Shown: positions 1-11,541 of the stretch, in pieces
Layout of the letters: each line of letters opens with the position of its first letter
Numbering within the stretch: position 1 is the first letter of the stretch
Assembly (NCBI GenBank): GCA_951213105.1
Contig: OX578145.1
Coordinates: 6,871,191 to 6,935,190, forward strand
DNA length: 64,000 bases
Source of the DNA: Amaurobius ferox
Taxonomy: Eukaryota > Arthropoda > Arachnida > Araneae > Amaurobiidae
Direction: 5' to 3'
The notes under the pieces: generated by a model
The model's input: the letters and a program-made list of their open reading frames with translations, nothing else
The model's database searches: none
What the model was told of the DNA's origin: nothing
Made by a program: the position numbers and the translations under genes

Positions 1-800
1 TTTGATTCATATTGAGTGTTGTATTCGTCCTAAAACCACTTTATTTTTTCTTAAATTCTGTGCATCTACATACTGAAACAAAGCAATGACAATATATTTG
101 AGTTTAAATGATCACCCAAATTTTCATTATTTCTACAATGAAGCCTATTTTTCACTTATGTAAAATGTAAACAGCAAAATATGTAGGATGAGTTTTATAA
201 GAATTGCTGTATTTTTTTAACGCATAAGTATTTAGCTCATGGAATCTGCATAGCTGATATGAATGAAATATTCATTGATTTTACAAAGAGAAGGACGATT
301 TTTTTCGATGAAGTTTTAAGCATAGAGTTTAATTACTTGTAGCTCCATGGTCTTAATTTCTAAATAAAATAAATTATTATAGTATTGTGATGAATGAAAT
401 GAATGGGAAAATGTTATGAATGAAATGCTGTTTTTATAGAGAGATCCAGGCGTGTTATTTTTTCTATGATGTCATTTGAATGAATTTCAGTTGTTTTCGA
501 TGAAGTTTTCAAATATAATAAATTATCGTAGTATTATGATAGTTTTAAAAATATTACCAAGGAATGTATGGAATTTTAGAGATGTTTAAACCAGGCAATT
601 TATATTTCAATGCCGTCATTTGAATGAAGCTCATTTTTTTCAATGAAGGTTTAAGTTTTCAAATATAATAAATTAATGTAATATTGTGATAAGTTTTAAA
701 ATATTACCGAGAAATGCATTTTAGACTTGTTTAAATAAAATTGCATTGAAGTTGGAAAGTGTTTCATAATCAATGCTTTAAACATGATTGATCTTCCTTG
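1..800 (+). repeat. Dispersed repeat DR1, copy A (cut by window edge)
   Basis: This AT-rich segment matches, in the same order and orientation, 3460-3940 and 35440-36090. Shared landmarks include a stretch reading close to ATGAATGAAATATTCATTG, then TTTTACATAGAGA-like sequence, then GGAAAGTGTTTCATAAT. Copy A carries an extra partial duplication of about 170 bp around 490-690. No coding potential is seen, and the family type is unknown. Confidence 0.7.
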
Positions 801-2023
801 TTCTTTCTTAACTAACTTATTTAATTGTAAAGAAATGCAATACGAAATGTTTATGCAATTTTCATTTAGAAAAAACATTACTGAAAATTAAACAAACTTA
901 TAGTGTTTATCTTTAAAATAAATTTTACAAGAAAAAGAATAAGCATGATCATAGTCAAGTGAAATTCAAATTACATAATTTTCAATACAATGTATATAAG
1001 TAAACAAAATAAAATTGAACAGTATATATCTATATATAATTCCATACCTTTGAATTTTGTTGATTTTCTGTAACTTGATAACTCATGTTTTGTATTTTTT
1101 TCCATTTGATTGATGATTTGCTGCTTTATATTTTATTCTGTGGGTGTTTTAGAAAGTTAGGTTTATCGTGGTGCAGCTTCTTATTTTTCGTTCATTGGAT
1201 TTTCAAACTACTATTATTATATATATACACACACACATAACAGATTGGTTTAGTTACGCCCAGTGCAAATTCCTTAAAATATGCTCTGAGACCAACAATG
1301 TGCAAAAAGTTAAGCTGAAACATGCTCTGGCTCATGAGTTTTCCTCCAATATCTCATGAGCAAATCTGCAGGTCATTTGAAAAGAAATCATAAACAGGAT
1401 TGAGAATAGGAACGCAGATGGAAAATATTGGAAATAGAAAATATATAAATAAATGGCAAGTTATTTTGTTACCCCTGTTCATTTCATGAAAATTAGGGGG
1501 GGGGAGGGAATATACTTCAGGTAAGACTAACTTGAATACCCTGCGGAAGCCATGACTGGCTATACATTATGTAATCTTCATAAGCCCATTTTGATTACAT
1601 GGACTGAAAGGTTTCTACAGTAACAGAATTCATTTTGACTATCCATTTAGAATATTTTTTCTTGTTGAAATATGAAAAACCATGAATACAATTTAGAATT
1701 TTAATAATAAGAATCAGTTGATTGAAACGCAAACCATTGATTCAATACAACAAAATTTTAGTTTTTAATTATCAATTAATATTAATAGAGGGACTATAAT
1801 ATAATGGAAGTTTACTGTTTGTTCCTATAATTTTCTACAGTCAAGTTGGCTTAGTTGCAAGTATAGTCTATGCTAATTAGTGGTTTTATGGACTTTTATG
1901 ACAAGGTTTTGTGGACTTTTAAAACTGTTGATGGCATTTCTCAACAGAGAGAAGTTAAGAAAAAATATCTGAAGTTACTAAATGGTTGAAGACCAAAACT
2001 TAAACATTAAAAAAGACACATAC
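801..2023. other. AT-rich intron sequence, nothing recognised
   Basis: This lies downstream of the last visible annexin exon on the minus strand. I looked for the next annexin exon, which should encode the stretch following LYGK, and did not find it. Only AT-rich sequence, a short TA/CA microsatellite near 1220 and a G-run near 1496 are visible. Confidence 0.5.
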
Positions 2024-2118
2024 TTTCCCATACAACTGCTTAAAGGCAACACTAATGTAGACTCTTTGAGCATTGCTTCTATTCGCTAAAATGCCTATGA
2101 TAGCTTTTTCATCAGTAC
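2024..2118 (-). CDS. Annexin exon, second half of annexin repeat 1
   Basis: Annexins are calcium-dependent phospholipid-binding proteins acting at membrane surfaces, built of four repeats of about 70 residues. This 95-nt exon reads on the minus strand as (G)TDEKAIIGILANRSNAQR followed by VYISVAFKQLYGK. That is the second half of repeat 1, including the GTDE calcium-site motif and the family-typical RSNAQR and LYGK. It is preceded by an acceptor (TTTTAG at 2119-2124) and followed by a donor reading GTATGTG from 2023 downward. The first two bases complete the Gly codon begun by the exon at 6746-6836, so phase matches exactly. The boundaries after KGLG and LYGK are plausible annexin exon borders. 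Which annexin this is cannot be told from one repeat. The gene continues off the left edge. Confidence 0.9.
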
Positions 2119-2950
2119 CTAAAATGAATTATAAATTAATATTATTAATGAAAATAATGAAATGGATTACCATATCTTATCAATCTGATTGTACATAGAC
2201 TGAATAATTCAACATATCAAAACAAACAGGAAAATCTCAAAATGTCATGCACATACAGTGGTGGATAAAAAAAAATCACTTATACTGCAGTTGTTTTGCA
2301 TCAATCCCAATTATTAGCAACAATTTTAAGGATCCTAAAAATGTAAATCAAATTATAAAAAGTTTGATGATATAAAAATGAGGATTGTATTATAAAAAAG
2401 AAATAGCAGAAACTTTTCTAAAATACAATCCTCATTTCATGTACCAGTGACAATGTAACTTAAGAGGCTGGAGAAGCAATGTCCTCTTAATCTTTAGACA
2501 AGTAGTGAGACTATACTTTGCAAACTAAAATTACACAATCGATAACATTGCTTTAACACAAATATATAAAACTATGCAAAACAAATTTTCTGCAAATGGG
2601 GCTCTTATTTGTAAAAATCCTTAGATGAGCAACATGAATACAAAATATGTATGAGAAGCAGTTTTTAACCCTGTAACAAGTATAAAAGTTGTCACAAGAA
2701 AAAACTATTTTAATATTCTTAATAGATGTTGTCTGAAAAAATTAATCACAAAGAAAATAATTAAAAATTCTTATTTATATCTTTCATATTTAAAACGACA
2801 TACATGATATCATGATCTATTTTGGGTGAAAATTGCAATTTCTCCAAACATTATTTTTCCTGCAATGACTCAGACAGAGGGTCTGTATTTTATAACACTA
2901 ATGTTATCTGCAAATAATTTCCAACAAAACTGAAATTTTATTTAACAAAG
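2119..2950. other. AT-rich intron sequence, nothing recognised
   Basis: Part of the 4.6-kb intron between the two clear annexin exons. A short inverted pair (about 2380-2440, reading AATGAGGATTGTATT and its complement) is the only structure noticed. Confidence 0.4.
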
Positions 2951-3945
2951 CAAAACACTTTTATTCCAAATCCAGTAGTTTCGACAAGAACTGGTTTTTA
3001 ACACTTTCCATTGTTCATTCATTCTGTCTATCTGCCCATTTGCACGATAACTGCTGTAAAAATGACTTTATCAAAATGAAATTTTAGTATGTTGTTAGAA
3101 GGTCTGTGGGACATATGGGAATGAAAATGAAAAATATTACCCAATTAGTTTTGGATTGAACTCGGGTAGAAAAAATGAAATACATTGAATCCTATGGGAC
3201 CTCATTTTTCAAACATTTTTTTAAGCATAATTAAAATTCACAAATTGCTTCCAATTTTCAGGAAATATTCAAATTATCATGTAAAATGTATATAAAATAT
3301 TTCAGCAAAATATGTTGGGTAGTTTTTTAAATAAAAATTGAAATAATAATTACACCCATATTATAAGAAGCGATCACATGACTCATTTCAAAATAAAATA
3401 TGGCATCTATTTTTTGCCCCCTGTGTAAAAATTATGATATTTAAAGATCTTTTAAATTTATATCGAGTGTTTTATCCATCATAAAACTGCTTTATTTTTG
3501 CATATTATCTGTGGATCTAAATTCTGTGCCAAAGCAATTACAATATTTTTTATTTCAAATAATCACTAAACTTTGATTATTCCTACAATGAAACCTAATT
3601 TCTATAGCAAGCAGAATGTCAACAAATAAACAATTGTAAGGTGAGTTGTATAAAAATTGCTGAACTTTTTTCATGCAAAATTATTTAGCTCTGGAGTCTG
3701 GAATATAAGTGATATGAATGAAATATTCATTGATTTTACATAGAGAAGCAGACTATTTATAACATTGCCTTTTTTGATGAAGTTTTAAGTTTCCAAGTAT
3801 AATAATTATTGTAAGTACAGTGATAATTTAAAAAACATGAGTGCTAAATGTATAGCATTTTAGAGCTGTTTTAATAAAATAACATTTCAGTTGGAAAGTG
3901 TTTCATAATTAATGCTTTATGCATAATTGATCTTTCTTATTATAA
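2951..3945 (+). repeat. Dispersed repeat DR1, copy B
   Basis: Matches 34775-36090 from the segment reading AAATGACTTTATCAAAATGA onward, and matches copy A in its second half. At about 3306-3340 it keeps an uninterrupted sequence where copy C carries a SINE, so it serves as an empty-site reference. Confidence 0.75.
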
Positions 3946-4449
3946 ATAAAATCTGTATCTGAAAATTAATGGCATCAACTATATGATTGTCTTTATTAAA
4001 ATCTGAGGTAATGTGGAACTGGTACACACTAGTTGAATTTAAGATCTGTGAACCTGAAGTTGTTACATGTGAAGTTGTTAAATATGAAGTTGTTAAATTA
4101 TGCAAAATGTTTAAATTCGATTATAAAAAGTGTTTTAAGAATATAAAAAAAATGAACCCAAACATCAAAGAAACTTATGAATGCCCAATAAATGTGCATT
4201 ATGCTTATATTAATTCATAAAATATAGTAAGATGAAATGAAAATGAATTATGCCTTTTCTAAAACATTATGAGTTTCATAGTACAATGGTTATTAATATT
4301 TTGGCATCTCGCCACTGAATAAAACATACTAGAAAAAAATATTTTTGTCTTTACATTATGCAAAATATCTATCTAAAGGCCTTATTACACAACAGTATTT
4401 GGCACAACAAAACCATTCGCAAGACAGTTCATTCAACAAATCTAGCCTT

Positions 4450-4477
4450 AACATTTTAGGTTCGAACCTAAAATGTT
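4450..4477. repeat. Perfect 28-bp palindrome
   Basis: The 14-base arm AACATTTTAGGTTC is followed directly by its exact reverse complement, with no loop. It sits about 75 bases inside the left end of the 4376-5602 element. Confidence 0.9.
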
Positions 4478-4569
4478 GTTGAGGAAAAGGTTGTGCGAAA
4501 ATTGACCAATCAGAAGTGCGTAAATTTGAATGCCACAGGTGACGTGCCTTTAATGGCGACCAAGATGGC

Positions 4570-5340
4570 CGATAGACTGCTTTGGAATGAATCAGGATCT
4601 CCAGATAGAAAAAATAATAGAACTTTATTAAATTACAGACACTTGTAGGATATAAAAGAGCCAAATTATATGAAAAACACACACTAAAGAATGCTTTTTG
4701 TAATCCGCGGCATTAGACAGGAAGGACCTGTTAAAAAGGAGGGGCTTAAAGTATCATTGCCGGGCTGAATTGCTAAAGTCTGGAGATGGAAAAATAATAA
4801 TAGAACTTTTACCAAATTGCAGACATCTGTGAAATATAAAAGGTCCAAATTACATGCAAAAAACACTAAAGAATGTTCCTTTGAATGAAATCGGCAACAT
4901 TAAAGAGGAGGGGCGAGTTAGAAAGGCGGGAGGAGCCTACGGTATCATTTTCGGGCGGAATTGCTAAAGTCTGGAAATGGAAAAATAGTAATAGAACTTT
5001 TACCAAATGACAGACATCTGTGAAATATAAAGGATTCAAATTATACGCAAAAAACACTAAAGAATGTTTCTTGGAATGAAATCGTAGGCATTAAAGAGGC
5101 GGGGACCTAAAGTATCTTTGCCGCACGGAATTGCTGAAGTCTGGAAATGCAGATGGAAAAAAAGAAAATAATTGTTACGAAATTATAGACACTTTTGAGA
5201 TATAAAAGGTTTATATTATACGAAAAACACACTGAAGAATGGTTTCTGGAATGAAATCACCGGTATTAGAGAGAATGGACCTGTTAAAGAGGAGGAGCTT
5301 AAAGATAGACGGGCGGAATTGCCGAAGTTCGGTAATAAAA
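4570..5340 (+). repeat. Tandem array of about four 180-190 bp units
   Basis: Landmarks such as AACACTAAAGAATG recur at about 4676, 4857, 5049 and 5224. Between them the same order repeats: GGCGGAATTGC.AAGTCTGG, a run reading GGAAAAA.AATA, and ACACTT/CATCTGTGAAATATAAA. The units are imperfect and lie entirely inside the element with AAGGCC termini. Short ORFs here are incidental. Confidence 0.75.
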
Positions 5341-5602
5341 ATTGCCCTGTGTAATAACACAATTATTCAATCCAAACGAAACCTTTGGGATGTTAAAAGA
5401 GATCTTTACAGTATGAGAATTCTAAAACAGTATTCCGATGAGGAAATTACGAAGCGAATGCAAGGGGGAAAGAGCTTCCCTCCCTTGTTGAGTGAAGTGA
5501 CGTCACGTTCGTTCTGTGCTGCGTGGAGTGACGTCACAAACGTTCCAAAGCTGTTTTGCAAACGGTATGTTGTACCAAATTGCTGTCGTGTAATAAGGCC
5601 TT

Positions 5603-6745
5603 AAAAGTAAAAGTCTGTCAATCATTCTCTGGTTGCTTGTTCCATATACAAATCTAAAGTTTTAATTTATTTTTTTAATTTGGCATTATTATTCCTTTAT
5701 TTTACTGTAGCTATCTATGCACCCATGTTTTGAGTTTTAAGGTCCATGCATTATGGAAAAATTAATAAAAAGAAATAAATTAATCCTTCAATAAAAACAA
5801 CATTGACCAGACTATTATTTTCTAAAAGTTTATTTGAAGAAAATGATAGTGTTGCTTAGCAACGGAATTAAATTGTCTTTATTCTGTAAAACAAAATTGT
5901 CAGATATGTTCATAATGCAAATTATATTAATTTCGTTCATACAATCTAAATAATAACTAAAATGACAATTAACTTCAATAAATGGACAGTATTATTGCAT
6001 TTTATCACTTCATTATATTCTAGCAAAGATTTTTCAAATTCAAGTATTTTTTATTGTGTTTAACTGATTGTTGCTAAGGAACGAAAACTGGTACTGGAGT
6101 ATAATTCTGTAAATATTGCATTTCAGCATCCACATTTAGGCTAATATTGACTAAACTATATATTTTTTGTAAAACGAGATGAAGATCTTTCTTTAAAAAT
6201 AATTAAAGAATGAATTGAAAATAAATTTACATAGCAATAAAACATTTTTATGGAGAATTTAATATTTAAGGGCATTTTTTTTAAACAATATATGAATACT
6301 ATTAGAATTTGAATCACGTACAAAGCTAGGTATATCTGCTAATAAATCTATAAAAATGAAGTAGCATAACCATGGGTATTACAGGGTTAATAAGTCTCAC
6401 ATAGCAAACGAAATATACTCACAAGACTAACTTGAATAAATTGAGGATACTATGACCAACTAATAACTTCATTAATTTTAACATTGAAATATGAAAGAAA
6501 ATGAATATAATTTTGAATTTTAATGATAGAAATCATTTGATTTGAACTCAAACATTGGTTTAATACAGCAAAATTTTAGTCTTTAATTATTAATACCATT
6601 TAATACATGGATTCTATAACTTAGGGGTGGTTGACATTTTTGCCTGTCAAGTAGTAGAAGTATATTTCAACCTGCTTCTTTTCATATATGTTTCAAGGCC
6701 CCCCCCCCCCCCAAAAAAAAAAAAAGATACATATAATGAACTTAC
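5603..6745. other. AT-rich intron sequence, nothing recognised
   Basis: Part of the annexin intron. It contains a C-run followed by an A-run at about 6700-6725, just next to the donor of the annexin exon. No other structure is seen. Confidence 0.4.
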
Positions 6746-6836
6746 CCAAGCCTTTCATAGCTTTTCGCAAAATTTGCGCATCTTGTTGAGGATCAAAGCT
6801 GGGGAAAGGTTTGACTGTTCCTTCGCAGATACTAAA
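6746..6836 (-). CDS. Annexin exon, start of annexin repeat 1
   Basis: On the minus strand this exon reads EGTVKPFPS and then FDPQQDAQILRKAMKGLG. This is the hallmark start of the annexin core (the F.P..DA..LRKAMKG.G pattern just before TDE). The donor after the final G reads GTAAGTTC (6745 downward), and the split Gly codon joins in phase to the exon at 2024-2118. Two acceptors lie 5 bases apart. One after TATATAG gives exon end 6836 and begins FSICEGTV in phase 0. One after TTTAG gives end 6831 and another phase. I chose 6836 because it joins in frame to the upstream microexon. A (TA)n tract lies 48 bases upstream, in the intron. Annexin identity is clear; the exact 5' boundary is not. Confidence 0.9.
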
Positions 6837-6882
6837 CTATATAAACACAAAAAATTCAATTTAAAATCTGGTGAAATGAGGG

Positions 6883-6884
<2 letters not shown>

Positions 6885-6967
<83 letters not shown>
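6885..6967. repeat. (TA)n microsatellite
   Basis: About 83 bases of uninterrupted TA dinucleotide, just upstream (in gene sense) of the annexin exon. It produces meaningless Ile-Tyr repeat ORFs on both strands. Confidence 0.98.
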
Positions 6968-6968
<1 letters not shown>

Positions 6969-7019
6969 CTGACAAATTCTATATTTGAAAAGTCAAAACA
7001 ATTTTTATGCCCCAAACCA

Positions 7020-7710
7020 TATTCTGTAAGGTGTTATCACACATATAATAGTGTGCTTTGTGTCCCTCTGTTTTGATCTTGAATACTTGCATTACAAAAG
7101 GATGAAATGGAAGTATCTCTTAAGGTATCAAGTTTTAACTTTAAGTTGGCAACTTTAAAAGACCCCAATTATATATAATAAATATATTTCATTTTCACAC
7201 AGAGAAGTTGTAAGGATTAACAATTTCTATTCTCGACTTCTTATTTTTTAAGCAGTGTCTTCACCGGGGAAAGAAGAGTCTAAATTTAACTAACAGCCGT
7301 GATCAGCAGGTGGAGCTGGCAACTGGGTTATAAAAAGGCGAAATACGAAGCACGAGAGAGGAGATAATATGAGTTGGTACGTGTAGCGTGGCGTGTGTGA
7401 ATGCAGACGATGGTCAGAAGGGTGGACCATGCACATTCTGATTTATTATTGTAAATAACGTTTATGAAGTTCATTTTATGATTTCTACAGTTTATGAATA
7501 AAACTTGTTGTTTTCATCAAAGCATGCTTGTATTTTCATGTCAACACTTTTACAAAGTTTCTAAATGAAACTTAATTGTACATATATACTATGCCTTACT
7601 AAAATGTTATGCCATTGTTGTAAAGCAAATATTTAGTACCTAATATCATGATTTCAACAATATTCTATACAAAATGGTAAAAACAAATAAAAACAAAAAA
7701 TGTTTTTTAA
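7020..7710. other. Intron sequence with a TATA-like and a poly(A)-like signal
   Basis: A less AT-rich stretch at 7260-7440 contains TATAAAAAGG (7330-7339) and, about 160 bases on, AATAAA (7497-7502). This resembles the U3-R layout of a solo LTR, but I found no convincing TG...CA ends or target duplication. It is left unassigned. Confidence 0.25.
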
Positions 7711-8334
7711 AGTACACCCTTTTATTAATGTACAACTATTTTTTTATAGTAGTATTTTTTTAAAGTATGCCTTTTATTTTGTAGCTTTATGGCTGAAAAA
7801 ATAGTCCAATATCCAGTGACACTATAATTATTCCATGCTAAAAACTTTCCCTTTTGAATCGAAGTTGAATATTGGACTCTTTTTTTTTTTTTTTAACTAT
7901 CTTATAACAATAATTATTCATATTACCCTTGTTATAAACAAACTATTATCAAATTAAAAGGACTTGCAGGGCCAACTAAAAGACTAAAATTCCATAGCGG
8001 GCCCAAGACCTGAAAGTTCCATGAAAAGTACACCCTTTTATTAATGTACAACTATTTTTTTATAGTAGTATTTTTTTAAAGTATGCCTTTTATTTTGTAG
8101 CTTTATGGCTGAAAAAATAGTCCAATATCCAGTGACACTATAATTATTCCATGCTAAAAACTTTCCCTTTTGAATCGAAGTTGAATATTGGACTCTTTTT
8201 TTTTTTTTTTTAACTATCTTATAACAATAATTATTCATATTACCCTTGTCATAAACAAACTATTATCAAATTAAAAGGACTTGCAGGGCCAACTAAAAGA
8301 CTAAAATTCCATAGCGGGCCCAAGACCTGAAAGG
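7711..8334 (+). repeat. Tandem duplication, 316-bp unit, two copies
   Basis: 7711-8026 and 8027-8334 are nearly identical, differing in T-run length and a few bases (such as GTTATAAAC against GTCATAAAC). Each unit contains an inverted pair, AGTCCAATATCCAG and its approximate complement TTGAATATTGGACT. The high identity implies either a very recent duplication or an assembly artefact. Confidence 0.95.
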
Positions 8335-8467
8335 GTTGAAAATCTAAAGAATTAAAATGTACCACAAAAAACAATGACATGCCAAATTTTATGTCACTAT
8401 GATTAGTGAAACCTGGTTAGTTAGGGCCTCAAGGATTTGAAACACGACAAATATATATATATTTATA

Positions 8468-10315
8468 CATAGGCGCCGAGTTTTCAAAATCTCAGGGGGG
8501 GCACAATCCGGTAAAGTTACATAAAAGATTCACAAAGTCGATAAAGATATAACAACTTACAAGACCGCCTTGAAGAAAAAAAGCATATATCAGTTAGGTG
8601 ACAACAATTGGTTCAGGGTCATTCTGAGCCTCTACTTCAGTCCAAAAAAACAGTGTGCGTCCTTAACAACCGTCAAGAACGAACTGCCCAACGAACAACG
8701 GCAGTTGTTGTTAAGAGCGCATACTGTTATTTTGGCCTGAAAATGGGGGATTATAATGCCATCGAAGCAACTGTAGTCACCTAACTGACATATATATGCT
8801 TTCCTCAAGATAGTTTTGAAAGTTATTGTCTTACAAGCAGCAGTTTTGGAGTGAGAAAACCGAGTGGTTAAGTCACGGGAATTGTACCCGAAGGACCCGA
8901 GTTCGATATCCAGCTTTGCCTAAACTGTCCCCGTGTACGACCACGTTAAATTTGTGGGTTTGAAAGTCCTTCCGGGCGGTTGGTAGCAAAGGAAGTAGAG
9001 TCGGTCCCTGTGGATTTCGCCCTCACTGGGTTCAAGTCTAAATTAGATGGCATTGTCTTGGCGGTCTAAACAGATATCTTACTCCTTCGGGTAGGTCGGA
9101 CGGGCTGGGTCGAAAGAAAGATATCAGCAGTTTCATTTATTGTACGATAAATATTTTTAATCTTTTTAAGCCTATTTATATTGTAAGCTAAGAGTTGATT
9201 AGAAAAATCCATATAGTTACTGTTCTTCAATATTATAATATATAATAATTACAATGGATTTTAATATAAGAATTAACTAGTAGCAAAGCTGTTAATTAAT
9301 AAAAAAAAAATCTGAAAGTTAATACACGTTAACGCTTAATATCAACTCTTAACTACCTATCAGTTGATTTTGGCACAATAAATGAAAACAATGAACCCAG
9401 CAATAATACAAAAGTATCCAAATACTATTGTCTATATTTAAATATTTTTAAATTAAATATGTAAATAAATTGATCATCACTATAATTACACATTCAGCTA
9501 AATTAAGAAATCTTTAAAACAAAGCAATTTATAAAAAAAAAACCTCATAATTAATATTTTTATGTAAAATTTGGATGACATGTTGGTTGACATTTCTTAT
9601 CACAACTAAAACTTTAATATTTTTATCAGGGGCGGGTCTGAGTATATCTAATTTGTGTGTGTTTGGTGGGGGGAGCTTAGCTCCCTCTGGCCCTTCCCTA
9701 ACTACGGTGCTGCGCCCAAACGTCTGGTGCTCACGAGGAATAAAGCTACCCGCGGGGTTTGCATGCAACTTCAAACGGAATGGATACCACATACCACCCG
9801 CGGGGTTTGCAGTTTCAAACGGAATGGATGCCACCTGTAAAGACAGCACTGGTATATAGAATCCAGGAGTAATTACAGGTAAGATCTCTTTAGGTAGACA
9901 AAATAAGTCATCTCTACTTCGTGGTAATCCTTTATGGTTATTACTGGAGGGAAACAGCTATTTTTTGGAAATGCTAATAACATGGCTGTAAATATTCCAT
10001 TTCTCTTTTAATTAGGTGGTCAGTCGAAAACGTTCTGGTAACCAGGTGTTTTTGTCATTAGCGTAAACATATTTCCTGGAAGTAAAGAGGAGCTTAGTTT
10101 GTCAAGATGTGAACAAGATTGAACAGAAATGCGACATTTACATTGATAGGATTATCTTTCAATTATTTTTATGTTTAAAAAATTTCATTTTTTGGTATTT
10201 AGTAAAACATGAAGTTAGAAAAAAATCTTGAAATTTCCCAGAGGGGGCTTTGCCCCCTCTGGAAAAGTTCAGCGGGGGCTCGTGCCCCTCTGCCCCCCCG
10301 TAGTCGGCGCCTATG
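8468..10315. mobile_element. 1.85-kb element with 12-bp terminal inverted repeats, copy 1 (RE2)
   Basis: It begins CATAGGCGCCGA and ends TCGGCGCCTATG, a perfect 12-bp terminal inverted repeat, with G-rich sequence just inside each end. A second copy (23533-25325) aligns along most of the length, including the segment at 9620-9880 with repeated CGGGGTTTGCA...CAAACGGAATGGAT. No transposase ORF is recognised, so it is non-autonomous. The termini resemble those of hAT-like elements, but the flanks are TA-rich and no target duplication can be read. Confidence 0.7.
8847..9124 (+). mobile_element. tRNA-derived SINE inside RE2 copy 1
   Basis: The head reads ACCGAGTGGTTAAGTCACGG, with an A-box-like core, followed by GAGTTCGATATCC, a B-box-like motif of the pol III promoter. 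The body shares GTCCCTGTGGAT, CACTGGGTTC, GTCTAAATT and GTAGGTCGGACGGGCTGGGT with other copies in the window. It is flanked by the direct repeat CAGCAGTTT (8838-8846 and 9125-9133), a target duplication expected for LINE-driven insertion. Confidence 0.8.
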
Positions 10316-10330
10316 TATATATATACATAC

Positions 10331-10375
<45 letters not shown>
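10316..10375. repeat. TA/CATA microsatellite
   Basis: Alternating (TA) and (CATA) units directly abut the end of RE2 copy 1. Confidence 0.9.
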
Positions 10376-11270
10376 ATTTGAAATTAAATAAAAGACTGAC
10401 ATAAAAAATAAAAACAATGTTCTTTTATCAACTACTGTTGTGGAGAATTTGAAAATATTATTTCTTTTAGAAAAAAGTCAATTAATCAATCAGTCTGTTA
10501 CGGAAAGCATATTGTTTTTATATTAAAATTATTTGATGATTCAGGTATATTTGTGGTATTAGACTTTTATCTTTATACATAACCATTAATAACAATGTAA
10601 CTATTAGTTTCCACGGATCCCATTTCTTATAATTTATGATAAAATATTTATTTTGGCAATTGCTAATAATATTTGGCAAAATCTGAGACATTATTTCTGC
10701 CGATCTGTAAATAATAAAAAAAGTAAACTTTCATGTTTCGGACAGCTTTTAAAAAATACATATTCAAACTCCTTCGTTATATTTTAACAGATTTCTACAT
10801 ATAAACATCAATGCTATTCAATGAATTTTTTAAAATATTTATTACATTCAGCAGAAGATTTTTTAATTCGGTAACAAAAAGAAAAACACTGGGATTGAAT
10901 TTCATAAAGCTATTTTTTTTATAAGCTTCAGATTGTTAAAAGTATTCTTTGGAATACAAGAATTTAGATACAAAATATCTCATAATCTATAATGGTCATT
11001 AAATTTGATAATCAAAGATTGCTTTGCCAAATAGAACTTGTAACTGAATGGCGAAATATAACAAAATTCAAGAGCCATCTCAGTCTTTATGACTATAAAT
11101 ACTTAAAATTGGTTTGTAGACTAGTAGTAGTTAAAAGTTACCTCTATTTAAACAAAACCAAATTTCTTACAAGAATGAAAAAATTATTTATACAAAATTA
11201 AATTTCTGGCATTTTTACCAATAATTTGTGAATGGAATATTTGGAATGCACAAACATAATTCTGTTAATA
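10376..11270. other. AT-rich intron sequence, nothing recognised
   Basis: No repeats, motifs or convincing exons were seen. The short ORF around 10992-11201 has no recognisable features. Confidence 0.35.
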
Positions 11271-11389
11271 GTTAATACGAGCATACAATAAAAAAATATC
11301 TGTAACAACTCATAACTAAACACATTTCAATGATATGCAATACAATTCCACTAGGCATATTACAATAAATAAAACTATCACTTGTAAGA

Positions 11390-11541
11390 AAATAACTTAC
11401 AATACTTCCTTGAAGAAAGCAGGCATGTGTGATATAATTGTTAAGTGACCATACACCCAACTCTTTTTTTACACGGTAGATATGTTCCTCAAAAATTTGT
11501 TTAAAGAAAGATAAGTTTCCCATAGTAAAATTGGGGATACA
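11390..11541 (-). other. Unidentified ORF segment ending at a donor-like site
   Basis: On the minus strand a segment reads MECIPNFTMGNLSFFKQ, then IFEEHIYRVKKELGVW, and ends near FLQGSI at a sequence reading GTAAGTTATT, a good splice-donor match. Its composition is more protein-like than its neighbours, but I recognise no family. It lies in the intron of the annexin gene on the same strand, so it could be a transposon exon, a cryptic exon or chance. Confidence 0.25.

Larger units (their letters stand above)
4376..5602. mobile_element. Non-autonomous DNA transposon with long inverted ends and an internal tandem array
   Basis: The left end reads AAGGCCTTATTACACAACAG and the right end, reverse-complemented, AAGGCCTTATTACACGACAG. 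Similarity continues inward (TTTGG.ACAACA, then an ..CGCAA.ACAG-like stretch). The right end abuts TTAA and the left CTAA, which hints at a TTAA target, but this is weak. A second end of the same family lies at 56131-56250. No transposase is present. The superfamily is not assigned. Confidence 0.7.

Noticed and set aside
5239..5604. 121-residue ORF
   Set aside because: It lies entirely in the tandem units and right inverted repeat of a MITE.
6627..7015. ORFs of 86 and 113 residues on both strands
   Set aside because: They are long because of a (TA)n tract coding Ile-Tyr repeats. The real coding content here is the annexin exon in another frame.
7020..7560. Solo LTR
   Set aside because: TATA and AATAAA are suitably spaced, but no TG...CA ends or short target duplication could be read.
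8847..9124. tRNA gene
   Set aside because: Pol III boxes are present, but the head does not fold as a complete tRNA and the sequence recurs as a SINE with target duplications.
9529..9859. ORFs of 106 and 94 residues on opposite strands
   Set aside because: They overlap inside RE2, and their counterpart in copy 2 is not preserved as coding.
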